Part shown: positions 27,605-39,291 of the stretch, one piece after another | Layout: each line of letters begins with the position of its first letter | Position numbering within the stretch: position 1 is the stretch's first letter | DNA from: Favolaschia claudopus | Lineage: Eukaryota > Basidiomycota > Agaricomycetes > Agaricales > Mycenaceae | Assembly: GCA_037176885.1 (NCBI GenBank) | Contig: JAWWNJ010000102.1 | Span: 186,001 to 250,000, forward strand | Direction of reading: 5' to 3' | DNA: 64,000 nucleotides | The notes under the pieces: model-generated | Seen by the model: only the letters and a program-made list of their open reading frames with translations | Told to the model about the DNA's origin: nothing | Database searches by the model: none | Translations under genes and position numbers: made by a program

Positions 27605-28335
27605 TCCGTGACAAAGCCGAGGTCCTTGTTGACAGCCAACAAATACAGACTACTAACATAGCACAAACACTCAGAATCACAAAAAAGTATTGGCGTATCT
27701 TTCGTTTCTTTAACGAAATGGCTCCTCGGCTGTGCCATTTCCCCGTTTGTCTCCGGCTTCCTCTCATGTCTTGCATCCACGGGAACCTTCGATTCTCACA
27801 CGCCAACCGATGGCGCAGCTGCCTCGCTCACGGAAATTGCGGTATGAACGAAAATCGAAAACGAAAACGCGGCTAGCTGATATTGATCAGGCGGCCTTCC
27901 AGGCCATCAAGTCCTCCAATTGCCAGCTATCAGAAACGAAAATGACCGGTTTCAACACGGCGAAGAAGCCGAAAGGACTGGATTGATGTCACAGTCACAG
28001 TATATCAATGTACGTGGTCTATAGTGTCATCGGCCGCTTGCCGAACGCGTCCGAGTGGCTGTACCAGGTCACGCACACGGCCTGTTTTAGCACTCTAAAT
28101 TATTAATTAATTAAAGAGTGAAGATCACTCAGTGAGCTCTGCACTTCAAAATCATAAAATAGAAATTTTTACGATACCCAAGTATGAGATTCGTAGCAAA
28201 CATGATATAGACGAACACAAAAGGCAAACAATTTGGAAACAAGAATGGACTACATAAAGTAAACAAATATTATTATTTTATATTTATCTGTTAATGTGTG
28301 TTGGCTGCCGGCAGTAGCTAAGTTGCACGAGCATC
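27605..28335. other. Upstream region of the DUF6589-type gene, with dispersed repeat
   Basis: This holds most of the second copy (27553-27755) of the repeat seen at 13268-13440, and overlapping short ORFs on both strands. It could contain the promoter or a first exon of the DUF6589-type gene, but no clear TATA box or splice pair was assigned. The last 250 bases are AT-rich. Confidence 0.35.
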
Positions 28336-28780
28336 TATGGTGCCCTCCACTAAGTCACCACCAATTGCTGACAACAGCTACTACGCGGGCAGGAAAATCC
28401 GGATTTCTTATCCCTCTTGCCAAAATGCTCTATTCCATTGTTAGAAACTTTTGGCAAGAGGGACTTTTATTGGCGGCAAAATTGAGGGAGATATAAAAGT
28501 TCCACCCCCCAAAAATTGGGACTGCACAGTGCAGCCTACAAGTGTTCGCATCCCCCTCCATTTACGCTCACTCACACGTTCCCAATACTGCTATGTGTGC
28601 ACATATGATATGCCGCTGCTGGTTGACGTGAAAGCATGAATTTCATTGGCGAAGCTCGAGTAAAATCCAAGCAAAAGCACCGATCTCTGGCACTAAAAGA
28701 GGTAGGCAGAAAAAAATCTCAGCCTGCGGCAGATTTGGGACTAGTCAAGCAGTGGTGGTGACTTAGTGGAGGGCACCATA
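28336..28780. mobile_element. TA-flanked MITE related to the one at 25876
   Basis: TIRs of about 28 bases (TATGGTGCCCTCCACTAAGT then CACCACCA) bound a 445-bp element with TA at both outer edges. The TIR shares TATGGTG and an ACTWAGTCACC core with 25876-26291, so both belong to one TA-specific family. Internal inverted repeats around CCCTCTTGCCAAAA (about 28407-28466) add secondary structure. No ORF. Confidence 0.85.
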
Positions 28781-31700
28781 GCGGAGGGAAAAAACGGCAA
28801 TTTCGGGTACTTTTAGTAGCTGCGAGTACAAAAGCGGAGCATCGGAACGGGACCAACATAGCAGCAAGACGATCGATCAAGTATGTACGTGACCGTAACC
28901 CTTGACATGAACTTGTTCCGTGCCGACTTGGTGCCGACTGCTTCATTTTCGTTTCTGAACCTGCTGCCGACGGGCACCGCCGGCCATCTATCGGCTATTC
29001 TATATATAGTCGTTTTCGTTTTCGTTTCTAGTATATACTCATTTTGCGGCAAAATGCAGATGCTTACAAAATGGGGAACTTCTCCATTCCGAGGGTGATG
29101 GAAAATCGGTCAAATTCCCACGCCAACGGTCCATCTCCATCGGGAAAACCCTCGGCCGGGAAAGCGTGTTTTCGGCATGTAAAAAACCCCTGAATGACCG
29201 ATTTTTCGAGGTGTCAGATCTCTGGCTGGTTACTCATGGCGGTGGTCAGATATTGATACTGAGCGGAGCTTAAACTCGTCCCGACCAATCCCGCGGTCAA
29301 GTTTGACAGCTTCTCGGCGATTCCCGGTCCAAGTTCAACGTTCAACTTGAAATGTTTGGCTTATGTCCTATATCTGTGGCTGCGGAGAATAAATCAAGTT
29401 TTCAAGTTGCCAAAAAAGAGAGAGAAGAAGGGAAAAAAGAGGGACTCTAGGAATATATCGAGGACGGTATAGCCCAATTTTCTCGTGCCCACACCCGCTG
29501 CAGCCCCGAAGAACTGTATTTCCGCCACTTGATTTCCTATCTCTTTATGGTAGGTCATCTTGATTTCTGGCTATGTCCCCTCGGAGCTAATTCCGAAAAG
29601 AAGCATAGGACACAGCGAATCGAATTCAAGATTCGTAATCTCTCGTAACGCGGCATTTTCCGCCCCGGCGCTAAACGGGCGCTTTTTGCTGTCTGCTTTT
29701 GGTCTGCTTCGGTTTTCTTCTCCCTGACTGAGTCTCAGCCTCTGTTAGAACCCACACAGCTCTTTCTATAGACTGAAAGATATCTGAGCCTCAAAATCGA
29801 AGAATCTGCATTGATTCAAGGCTAGGAAAATGCAACTTAGCAAACCTTCCACCGGCGCAGATGAAAAGTTTCTCTCAGTCCTACAACCAATGTGTGGGAT
29901 AATGCCAGTATATCTGAATCAAGCCTCAAAAAAGAATACTTCTCATCTCTGACATAGGTATCTTGGTATGTCAGATCAACCCGAAAACCATCTGGTTCGA
30001 AGTCTTCAGACGGCGCGGCCACAAGCATAATTGTGAGTATAGTAAGCTCTGATAATTCATCATATGGGTAACTTGGACCAATAGGTGTCTCAACGGATTC
30101 TTTTTCTGCGCTGCGCGGCCGGATTCAAACTCAACATTCAAGAACCGAATTCAGGTCAGTAATCAATTCTCTACCTGAATTATACTTTATTGAGCTCATC
30201 CTCTGCCTCTGCTTGGACTCGTCTTTGAATCTGAAAAGGGACTCGAAGCAATATCAACTTGACAAGTTGACAAAGATGAAGTTGTTGTGCTAGGTACCGG
30301 TACGAGTTATTGGCTTTTGTTGTGTACCTGTGCAAGTTTCCGGTGTAATCCATATGATTAGCTTCAATTTGGGAGCCTCAGATTGCCCTTACTTGTGCTG
30401 TACAGGATATTGTGTGCCCACTGCACCATTAACCAATATTGTTGCCCCGGATTTGCGCTGAAAATCACGAAGTTAAGAGATGAAATGGAAATTCTTTCAG
30501 TATCATTCAATAGGACATATCTAAACATTTAATTTGTACATCCACTGGACGTCCGGGTGCCTCTACCTCGGTGGAAGGAATTGAACTCTGGTTAGTATGC
30601 TCGCACGGCGACAGCCGAGTTTGACAGGTAGGATCAGTCGGAAGTGCCGGGATCACCTAGGATCATTTGGCTATGTCTAGCCGAGACATAGCCAGCCACA
30701 GGCATGATGAATGAGCCAAATGTTTCTGTTTGTAGTTTCTAACCCTCAAAAGCAATGAAATACTTTCTACGGCTACTTAACCACTTCAATATCTGGTTCT
30801 ATACAGTATGTATAAAGCTCTTTGAAGGTATGGCATTGAGTTTTACTTCATATCTATATTACAATCGAACGTCAATCAAGTGGTTCCGGGAACACCCGAG
30901 GGCTCCACCAACGTCATCCGTTCCGACCAAACAGCTCACCACAACTCCGCTACTGTCTCGCACGTCTTCCAACCTCCGCTCCACAACGCTCCAACACACC
31001 CCGCACGCAATGTAGCTGTATCACCGTAGCCTCGCCTTCAATAAACGTGTTTGAAAGTGCCACTGTTTCTTTAACCCTTCCGTGTGACCTCTAAGTCTTT
31101 TCACCGTCTCTCTTCACTCTAACCTAACAGAAGATGTGTACTCGATTCTCCCCGCCTCTGCTGTAGACTCACTGTTTCTAGGAACTTATTAACTCCTCCG
31201 ACAACGCCGCGAAGGCATCAACAACTACAACGCCAGATACAACGTGACTTATGCGCAATGAAGGCAGCCCCCCGCAGACGCGTCCCCGCTCAGCATGATG
31301 AAAATATGCCGCCCCGCCACATTCGGCCACTCTTAGCGCGCGATCTCTTGGTCAACGCAGAAGACATCAAACAGCTCGCGAAAACCGCCAGGCACCTCCA
31401 CCGCAAGCCTCTTCCAACAGATCCCTGGCCCAAAGAGCAACAAGGGAGCGGGAACGTGCCGAGAAAAGGTCGCGTTGCAGCGACTCGAAGAGCCGCCAGA
31501 GCCTCTGCATCGTTTCTTCGTTGGGAATGATGCACAGGCTGTGGATAGTCAACAACAGTACTCCTGCGCGCCCCAAATTTACTGGTTTTTTCGGAGAACA
31601 GACATCTCCTCGCGACGCATCCGAGCCAAACCACAAGAAACGCAAGCTCAATGTATCAAATGGGCCGGAAGACCGGGGTGAAGGGACTTCCACCGGTCGT

Positions 31701-32347
31701 CGCGTTGGGGGTCCAGTAACAGACACTAAATGAACTTTATTAATGTATATTCACTCTGTAACAATTACAACTTTTCTCGCTTTCGCTGTAATTTGCGTGA
31801 TGAGTCACACCGTAGCGTAGCACGGGTAACTGCTAGTTAGCGTGACTTGAACGATGATTGTGTTGTTTCTTGAAAACGAATGAGACTGGTGAGCGTCATA
31901 ATAGTTCTATGTGCTTGAGAAGGCACATGGTAAGTGCTTTTTTCTGCTCAGATAATTTTCCAGCAGCTAGAACCTGATAAGTAATCTCGTTCAATTCAAC
32001 GGCTGGATATACAGGGAGATTTTCGGAAAATTGCATGCTGGTATGAGTATTAAATATGGCCCTTAATACGGTTGTGAACACCGAGAGAAGAACAAGGCCT
32101 CAAACAAATCAAGAATCGGGACGAGCTGTGCCGAGAAATTGCAGATAGATGTAGAGTATCTGATTAAACAAACAAAATCTCAAGGCTTTTTGAAAATTTG
32201 AATTTGTACTTGCGAGAAATGATCCAACCTTTGCAATATTGCAGGTCTTTTGGATTTCTGTTAGGTTACCTGCCTCTATAATAATTAGATATGCTCAGTT
32301 GAGCTACATAGGACTGCCATATCTTGCAAACCACCTTCGGAGGCAAC
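28781..32347. other. Long gene-poor interval
   Basis: No ORF over about 120 codons. The piece around 31258-31730 has several overlapping GC-rich frames (90, 114 and 119 codons on opposite strands) with no recognised motif; it may be an eroded coding sequence. A short perfect palindrome, GGCTATGTCT with its complement, lies at 30669-30693. No transposase, tRNA or rRNA was recognised. Confidence 0.4.
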
Positions 32348-32812
32348 TACAGTCGCCTCTGTCATAACCCATCATTGTGATACCCCATACTCTCCTCTAA
32401 CCCATGATTTTTCGCCTCCACCAAGGTGGTTTGCGGGGAAAATTCTGAACTCTCCTGTACCCCATAATCCATACTTTTTTGAGGGAAAATCCCATAACTT
32501 TTGCATGATTTTGGGCTGTTTTGAGCGAAGTCGAGCACCTTTTACGCCTACTTGAGGTCACTATGAGTGCCATTTAGTCAAACATTGCCCTCACAACCTA
32601 TTTGAATCATTTGGCAACACATCTTACCTCTTTGCGGCCGAAAACTGTGGCTTAAATACAGTTCGGCTCGAGCCGGCAATGCCTTGATGATATCAATTTC
32701 CTTTTCGAGTGATGAATCAGCAGTTCCCACGCCTGTGACAACCCATACTCTGCAAAAACCCATAACTTTTGTGGCCCACCAACAGCCATGGGTTATGACA
32801 GAGGCGACTGTA
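32348..32812. mobile_element. TA-flanked MITE with perfect 24-bp TIRs
   Basis: TIRs start CAGTCGCCTCTGTCATAACC and are inverted perfect copies at each end, with TA outside both. The element is 465 bp and has no ORF. The interior contains several CCCATA(A/C)-type repeats. The CAGT start resembles the MITE at 19101. Confidence 0.88.
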
Positions 32813-34534
32813 TAACGAAAATATCAACTTGAATCGCTGGAACGGCATTTGCCGGTCCCTCCCTCAATCTCTCGCAATATTTCCGTTTCTTTATTTTTAT
32901 TTTTTTAATTTTTGTCCACCGCCATCAGTATCGGGCCAGATCTCTGGATCTGACACACTCTGATCTGCACGTGTTTGACAGTGTCTCCCTCTCCATTGGC
33001 TGAGTCGGCTTCACCCGGAGATGGTGAGTTGACTTGTTCTTCATTGTGATTATGGGAGGTGTCAAAAGTCAAGGGTGCACAAACATCGCCGCTCGGAGAA
33101 ACCTCGGAGTTGATTCCTTCAAGGCCGAAGTAGCCAATACCACTGTTTCTAGATCAGAATTCAAAGTCAAATGTACTAACGGCGTGGGGGTCACCGCAGG
33201 TTACTGATGGTGACCTGTCACGTGCCTCTTTGCCCGCCAATTCTACCAGATGTACTAATCATGGTTGGCAAAATATATCCTCAATCTGATGAAGTAATCG
33301 AACGATTGAATGGATTGTGCTCACGATCGGAAGGATTGAAAGATTTGGTAGTTACTGTACAATCTGATAGCTGAAGTTTTGTTTGGCTTTAATTGTAAAA
33401 CTATTTAATTAGTTTGACAAATGGGTAGTTATTCTAATTTTTTATACACAAAACAATTTCCTGTCTATCATCTCTTTGGAATTCAAGAGACAGAACATGG
33501 CTTTATTTGCACAGAATTCTCCTAGCAAGAATTTCCCACACATCGGCAATTGCCGCCTTCGTGCTGGCAGTGTGCTGGCGGATACTCGGAGTCCTCGGAC
33601 TCGGTTCTCCGATCACCAGAGAGTACAATCGTGGTTACCTCGGCTAAGCTAAGCGGGGGGAGAGCATTTGGGAGTTGGAAATAACACGCGAAATGTGATG
33701 ATCGCGGGCATGATCGGTGGCATTTCCCACGAGTGCCATCACCAGGCCGCATACCGGAACAACGTCTTGGTTGCATAACATGGCCAAGCAACGCGTGGAT
33801 GTGGTGTTTTTGGCGCGTTCCAACGCGACTTACGGGCGGGATACTCGACCTAATTTAGTTTTATATAACGCAGACCTTAGCTGCTATTTTCTATGTATCA
33901 ATATCGAAGGATCTACGAGATACACAGGATACTTGAATCAAGGAGATTGTCTCAGATTGATGGAGAGTCACTGTCCTGATCAAGGCTGGCGGAGCCGGCG
34001 CGCAATGAAGACGACCGACAAGCCTGTAACGCACACAGTTTGTGACGGGCAAGCCCCGGGGCCAAACGCACCGACGGGCGGGGAGAAACAGCAAGTACGA
34101 GCGCGCTGTGTATCTTTATTTGGTGACGGCATCAGCAACTGTTGGCCTGTTTGATGCCGATGGGATTGATGGCGGCCTGAATCATGTCATTTCCAACTGC
34201 CGAATTTTGTGAGCGGGGGTAGCTGCACCCCCTATCCGTTGCCAAGCATCCGTACTTATAAGTTTGTTGTATCCCTTGCTTCAGTAGTCTCTTGTATTCC
34301 CGTTCCCCCACGAATACTTGTTCCCGCAACCTTCATGCGCTCGTCGCTGATTCAATAAAAAGGACTTATTTGCAATTTGTTCGACTCAGACACAGATGGA
34401 CGAAGGGGGCAAGCAACGACAAGTGTATTGATACGCGAGTACATCACTGTCATAGCACACCGAAACAAACTACGTATTCTCACAAAACAGGATTTTTAGG
34501 AACACGCTGTCGGTTGAACGCATCGATTTAAGTC
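32813..34534. other. Gene-poor interval
   Basis: The longest frame here, about 145 codons at 33717-34154, shows no motif and overlaps open frames on the other strand. A GGTCACC-centred inverted repeat lies near 33190-33222. Nothing else could be supported. Confidence 0.35.
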
Positions 34535-34936
34535 TCAGTCTGATCGGTGGAACGTCGCAGATGCAGGCCGTTGGGCCAACAGAGGTTCTGAGCAAATCGC
34601 CGCAAGAGATAATTTCATTGAGAGGCATTCAGAAATTTCATGGCCCAAATCGCCGCATCCGTAGCAATCAAGCCGTATAACAGAAATGTTTTCGTCGAGG
34701 AAATTTCGTTCAGCCGATGATTCGGGTGGGGGTGGATTCACCGTGACAATAATTTCAGGAGTAATGTAAAACCCCGGGGCGCGATTTGCACTCGGAAGTA
34801 AACGAGAACCATGCGCAATCGGGAACAAACAAAATACAACAGAGAACCTGCATCGACCACCTAAACCTGTGGGGAGGGTGATGGATGGATAAGCGTTCCC
34901 AAGGCGTCGAAACAAAGATTTACCTCGAGTGCTCAA
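34535..34936 (-). CDS. Small ORF with a CCHC zinc knuckle (133 codons)
   Basis: The minus-strand frame has a well-formed C-X2-C-X4-H-X4-C knuckle at codons 91-104 (C91, C94, H99, C104, around 34666-34625). Knuckles of this type occur in retroelement Gag or LINE ORF1 proteins. The ORF ends 30 codons later and overlaps the stop of the next gene by four bases. It is more likely a Gag/ORF1 fragment than an independent gene. It could also be an exon of the gene at 34933, although no splice pair was found. Confidence 0.4.
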   Translation of the reverse strand: MSTRGKSLFRRLGNAYPSITLPTGLGGRCRFSVVFCLFPIAHGSRLLPSANRAPGFYITPEIIVTVNPPPPESSAERNFLDENISVIRLDCYGCGDLGHEISECLSMKLSLAAICSEPLLAQRPASATFHRSD

Positions 34937-35622
34937 AGAGCGTCACAAAGTTCGCGGATGGACTGCGCCACTGACAGCAGCTTAGCCTCACCTTCACCAC
35001 CGTCCAAAAAGTCGTGGGCCCAGCGCGCAGCGGGGGCCGTGTCGTTGACAATCCGGGTATCTCTGGGGATTTCCGCGGGGGTGAGCTCGTGCGACGCTCG
35101 GTCGTATTCGTAGATGGCGAATTGTGACCCTATCGCACTCAACCCAATCAGCTTCGGGATGATGAGGCACTCGACAAGCCGATCGAATCTCTCGCGCATT
35201 TGTCGATCCGCGGCTGACCTAGCCGCCAGCTCCTGAAGGTGGCCTGCAGGCTTGATCTCGATAAAACAAATGGGATGTTTGCTGCTTCCGCGAGCAGAGC
35301 GCACGATATAGAGTGTGGTGAATTCGACGGAGCCGGGATATACTGGTCCTTTGTACTGGGGAGCGACTTCGTACTCTTGCGGGGGGAAGAGATACCCCAG
35401 AAGAGTGTTGATTGGCCCGTACCACTCGCTCTCATCAGAAGTGGCTCGGTTGAACAACTGAAAGCGATCGGAAACATATGCAGGCAGGGCCATATCGTTG
35501 AGAAGAACCGATGAGGAGTGTTGGGCAAGGGTATAATCGGAGGGCGGAACGTACGACAAGTATGCACAGGAGTTTGAGAATGGTACGTGGAGATCACGTG
35601 GGTCACCCTTGACCGGAACCAT
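34933..35622 (-). CDS. Agaricomycete-type protein with possible PD-(D/E)XK nuclease core (229 aa)
   Basis: A single-exon minus-strand frame whose first ATG is at 35622 and which ends at 34933. The central part has a Glu in a hydrophobic strand (about residue 99), then a strand ending in E-I-K-P about 25 residues later. This is followed by Arg/Asp-rich helices and an I-Y-E-Y strand. That order resembles the E...ExK core of PD-(D/E)XK restriction-like nucleases. It fits a multicopy mushroom family whose members are typically around this size. Nuclease activity is inference from the motif alone. The gene looks intact. Its 5' end lies 15 bases from a perfect 42-bp inverted repeat (35637-36382), so its promoter may be shared with, or derived from, that repeat. 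Confidence 0.6.
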   Translation of the reverse strand: MVPVKGDPRDLHVPFSNSCAYLSYVPPSDYTLAQHSSSVLLNDMALPAYVSDRFQLFNRATSDESEWYGPINTLLGYLFPPQEYEVAPQYKGPVYPGSVEFTTLYIVRSARGSSKHPICFIEIKPAGHLQELAARSAADRQMRERFDRLVECLIIPKLIGLSAIGSQFAIYEYDRASHELTPAEIPRDTRIVNDTAPAARWAHDFLDGGEGEAKLLSVAQSIRELCDAL

Positions 35623-35636
35623 CACACTTCCCAAAC

Positions 35637-36382
35637 TTCCGCCGCATCAGTGACATCCGAATCGGGTAATTTGATGGGGGCGGTGTTGCTGGCCAACATT
35701 ACGGCATAAGTAATTCAGCACACACCAACGTTAACCACAGCTGCGTTTTCTCGATTCACTGGTCCAATGAGTTAGCTCGAGAATGTCAAGAGTTCTACTA
35801 GGCAAGAAGTGCCATCATTTGCGAAGATTCATGGTCTTTTGAAATCTGTTGACCAATCTTTCACTGGGTAACTTCGCGTAAGATTTGAATATTCGCGACG
35901 AATTTCCGGGTTGCCAATGATGTCGGCTAACCAGCTTTGACGAGGGAGATGAGGGATTTACTCAGGAAATTTCCAGCATTGCTGTTTTCGCCAAGCCGAA
36001 ATATTTTTATTTAGCACTGTGAACATTTGCTTGAAACCTTGAGGTGCTTGTTAGTGCAGGCCATTGAACATAACCCAGCTATGAACGAGAAAACAGCCTG
36101 GACAAACTTAACCCCAACCACTTACTGTAACCATGCGTCGGCAAATTTATCGTACTTGAAGGAGCAAAGAAAAAAAATGTAAGTAAACATAAAGGATCGA
36201 ACTCGCAACTTCGATGAATCCTACGGGCCTTTTGTTATGTTTAAACCTCTATACTAATCGCCACCTTGCTGCATAACTCTCTTCTTTGCACGGAATCAAG
36301 CCCCAACACCTCAGATCAATAAGATCAATAATCAGTCCCTCCCATCAAATTACCCGATTCGGATGTCACTGATGCGGCGGAA
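35637..36382. repeat. 746-bp segment bounded by perfect 42-bp inverted repeats
   Basis: The sequence at 35637-35678 (TTCCGCCGCATCAGTGACAT...) is the exact reverse complement of 36341-36382. No target duplication is evident. The interior from about 35863 resembles the left end of the inverted-repeat element at 40084-40667 (ACTGGGTGACTTCCCGTAAG-like). It may be a TIR transposon, or an inverted duplication of a 5' exon: both arms have an open frame without stops reading toward the flanking genes. Confidence 0.7.
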
Positions 36383-36732
36383 TTCATCGAGTGAACCATC
36401 ACCGTCACGATTTTTCCCACGGCCAAAATTTTGCTGGGATGCAAGGCGAGCGTACCCCTCCTCGCCCTCCAGCAACGGGCCTTCGGCGCCCAAGGTCACC
36501 GGACTCCCCTCCCCGTCCTCTACAGAAGTCTCGAAACGATTCCATTACCAAGTCCCCACATTCGTCTCGCGTAATCAAGAAAGGCCGAGCTGATGGTCCT
36601 GACGCATCACCCGCCACCGTCTCCAGCGGCACCACGACCAACCAACCAGTCACCCCCACCCCCCGCCATGACCACGCCCCAAACACAGCGCCCCCTCAGG
36701 CCGCCGTCCCTCAGTCCCACACAACGATCGAC

Positions 36733-37240
36733 TACTGTACTATTTCGATCAATTCGCCTGTCACGCGTCACAGGCCTCCGAATTGACGAATTTTTTCGTA
36801 CGTGTCACAGGTCACCGAGGCCTTGAACGAATGTGACAAAAAAGTCGCAAAATCTTCGAAAAATGCCGGAAAATTGGATTTTTTCTCCCTGCGCGCCGAA
36901 TGGCACGCTTCCGCGGCAGAAACCAGCGCATATCACCCGAAATGCCGCTTTCTGATATTTTGCTCCGTCTCCCGGCTTCCTTGGCACCGGCCGCGGCTGT
37001 ATCTCGGCCTATTTCGCCGCGTACCCATTGGATTTTGAGGATGAATTTCCTCTACTTCTGGATTATGCTTGCATGGCTGGAGAGCAACACAGTACATTAG
37101 AGTACACCAGAGGACGTTTTCGAGGCATTGGTGAATATTCTGGGGGTGTCACGGTCTCTCCGGCCCATTGACGAACCTTGGATTTCGTTCCGAGGTGTCA
37201 CAGGTCACAGGCCGGGTGAATTGACCGAAATAGTACAGTA
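36733..37240. mobile_element. TA-flanked MITE in the LINE ORF1 relic
   Basis: TIRs of about 22 bases start CTGTACTATTTCG(A/G)TCAATTC, with TA at both outer edges. The element is 508 bp with no transposase. Removing it with one TA joins the flanking coding sequence in frame (...ATCGACTAC CTGTCC...). A partial match to its end (TACTGTACTATTTCGACC) is found at 57953-57970. Confidence 0.85.
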
Positions 37241-37256
37241 CCTGTCCACCAAGCTC

Positions 37257-37782
37257 TAAGGCTCCAACCATTTCCGTTTGTAAACGTTTATACACGGTTA
37301 TCATCGTTTTCGTTTCCGTTTTATTTGCCAGGGTGCAGAAACAGTTTATAAACAGTTTCCATGTTGGAGCTAATTAGCAGTCTTCCAGCGCATGAAATGA
37401 GGTCAGAAAAAGGTGAGCCCGCCGAGTTTATATCACGACACCCTTAACAATGCCATAGAAATGCTTCCTCTGCGATACTTGAGGTTACGGGTTGGTTACG
37501 GGCCTCGGTCGTTCGCGTTGTGTAGTTGTTCCAAATAAGGAAATACCCTCGCTTGGTCCTGAATGTGCTGGTACGTCCCAAATTCTGCCTCACAGAATCA
37601 TCCATGATGTTCAAAGACACATACGGCGGAACATACATTGGAAATGATCGATTAGAGTCGTTAGCGATACGGCTTGAGGGTATTGAATTTCTGAGCCCCG
37701 AAAACAGTTTATAAACGGTTTGAAACCATTACCGTTTTGTTTGCCGGATTCCACAAACGAAAACGAAATGGTTGGAGCCTTA
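37257..37782. mobile_element. hAT-type MITE with 8-bp target duplication CCAAGCTC
   Basis: Inverted ends TAAGGCTCCAACCATTTC / GAAATGGTTGGAGCCTTA flank a 526-bp element. The 8-bp direct repeat CCAAGCTC lies directly outside at 37249-37256 and 37783-37790. An 8-bp duplication is the hallmark of hAT elements. It inserted 9 bases beyond the end of the TA MITE (36733-37240). No ORF encodes a transposase. Confidence 0.93.
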
Positions 37783-38473
37783 CCAAGCTCAGAAAGGAAG
37801 CAGCGGCTTTTCTGGAGACACGCCGTGAATTCCGACAATGCATACAAGACCATTTCATAGATAACCCTGTGGAGATTCCCCAAGGGAGGACAATCTTGCA
37901 GCCCTCCTCCCCGTGTTTATCGAGATCACTGAAACTCTTGAACCTTGGATATTAAACTACAAGCGCTTCATCACTCCCGAACCCGACCCGGAACCCAGCA
38001 TGGCTCCTGTAAGCCCACCCAGCCCCACCACATTTGCAGAGGCCGTCAAGGCAAAACCTGTGCGCCCACATACCTCCCATCCGAAGCGCCACTCACGTCC
38101 CGCTCCTAAACGGAGCCCAACGGTGTCGCCCAAACCGACGATTCCATCCACTCGGTTGATCATTGACCTGTCCAACGCCCACCCCAGGAAGAAACCACAC
38201 CCCGATTCACTATGCAGGGCCATCAACAGCGTTCTAGATGGTCGGCTAGCAGTTAGCGCCACCTCCATGTCCCAGAGTGGCAACCTGGTTCTCCACGGAA
38301 CTGCGCCAGCTTGCTCAGCCCAGGCGCTCGCAGCTCACCGCTCGCTGCTATGGAGGACCATTGCTCCACTTCTGTGATGCACCGATGCTGAACCACCCAT
38401 CTACCCCGCAGACCCATGGCACAAGGTGGTTTTCCACCGAGTGCCAATCTTGGAGGAGGGAGGGCTTCCGCAC

Positions 38474-38983
38474 TAGTGCTGGGTTTTGAATGCTGTAGTT
38501 TACGATGTATTAATACAGGGCGTATTTATACACGTATAATACATTTCCTACATGGGAGCCTCGGAGGGCTATGTATTTTATGTGTGTATTTAATTGCAGA
38601 TCGTCCCATTCTAGAGGCACATTTTGAACTGAACACAAGTTGCTCACAGCCTTTTTGTACAATCTGGCCGGTATAGGGTATGATTGATCGAAATCATGGA
38701 TATTGGTGGTTCGGCTGGTTCCGGCAACAATGTTTGACCCCTTGATACGGTCTCAAATGGGGAAAATCCTGATGATCTTGCGGAAATGCCAAGGAAAGCA
38801 GTCTCAGCCCGAAAAAAACCCATACGAGGCGAAAAAATGGTTTAAAACGCAATTTTCAGGGCTCCGGAGTGATCCGGCCCGGCGTGTATTTAATGTATTT
38901 TTACAAGCCATACATTGCATACATTGGGCCTCCTGCGCCCATTCAATACATACACAGCCAAAATCATTTCCTACCCAGCACTA
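38474..38983. mobile_element. hAT-type MITE with 8-bp target duplication TTCCGCAC
   Basis: The 11-bp terminal inverted repeat TAGTGCTGGGT...ACCCAGCACTA bounds 510 bp. The 8-bp direct repeat TTCCGCAC flanks it at 38466-38473 and 38984-38991. In-silico removal restores a continuous LINE ORF1 frame. AT-rich TGTATTTA-type motifs recur inside. No transposase is encoded. Confidence 0.93.
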
Positions 38984-39291
38984 TTCCGCACTCTCGCGAC
39001 TTTGTGCGCGAGCTGGCGAAGCGCAACCAACTTCCAGGTGCACAGTATCGAATTGGTAATGTTCGTTTCTTTCACAAGCGGGATAGTATCCCCCAGTCGG
39101 CAGTGTCTGTCCGCGTGGACTTCATCGAGGAGGAGGATGCGCGTCGCTTCTTACGTGACGGCATCTTTCTTTATGGATCACATTGTCGGGCCACCCCGTA
39201 CAAAGCTCGGGCTCCAAGCGGTTACCTCTTCTCTTATTTATCGCCCTTTGGGCACCGCGTCTTAGTAGATAGTGTACTTGTCGCGGTATAA

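Larger units (their letters stand above)
36391..39240 (+). pseudogene. LINE-like ORF1 relic broken by three nonautonomous DNA elements
   Basis: The Pro/Arg-rich N-terminal frame (36391-36732) continues in frame into 37241-37256 and 37791-37900 once the elements at 36733-37240 and 37257-37782 are removed with one target duplication each. A frame shift follows near 37865-37910. The next segment (about 37913-38377) resembles the N-terminal half of Gag-like ORF1 proteins of fungal LINEs, with a TFAEAVK-type segment and a GNLVLH-type strand. After another shift it continues through 38473 and, if the element at 38474-38983 is removed, reads on without a stop to about 39240. It carries an RNA-binding-like domain ending in a SxCRATPY-type motif. 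No zinc knuckle, endonuclease or RT follows, so only ORF1 survives. Confidence 0.65.

Noticed and set aside
29340..30720. Weak inverted similarity between about 29347-29380 and 30690-30722
   Set aside because: The match is short and broken and does not extend inward, so no TIR element was called.
31258..31730. Possible gene with frames of 90-119 codons on both strands
   Set aside because: Overlapping frames in opposite directions, no motif, no splice structure; treated as GC-rich chance ORFs or an eroded sequence.
36181..36245. tRNA-like B-box (minus strand GAGTTCGATCC) with a loose A-box upstream
   Set aside because: The T-stem and acceptor stem do not pair and no cloverleaf can be drawn.
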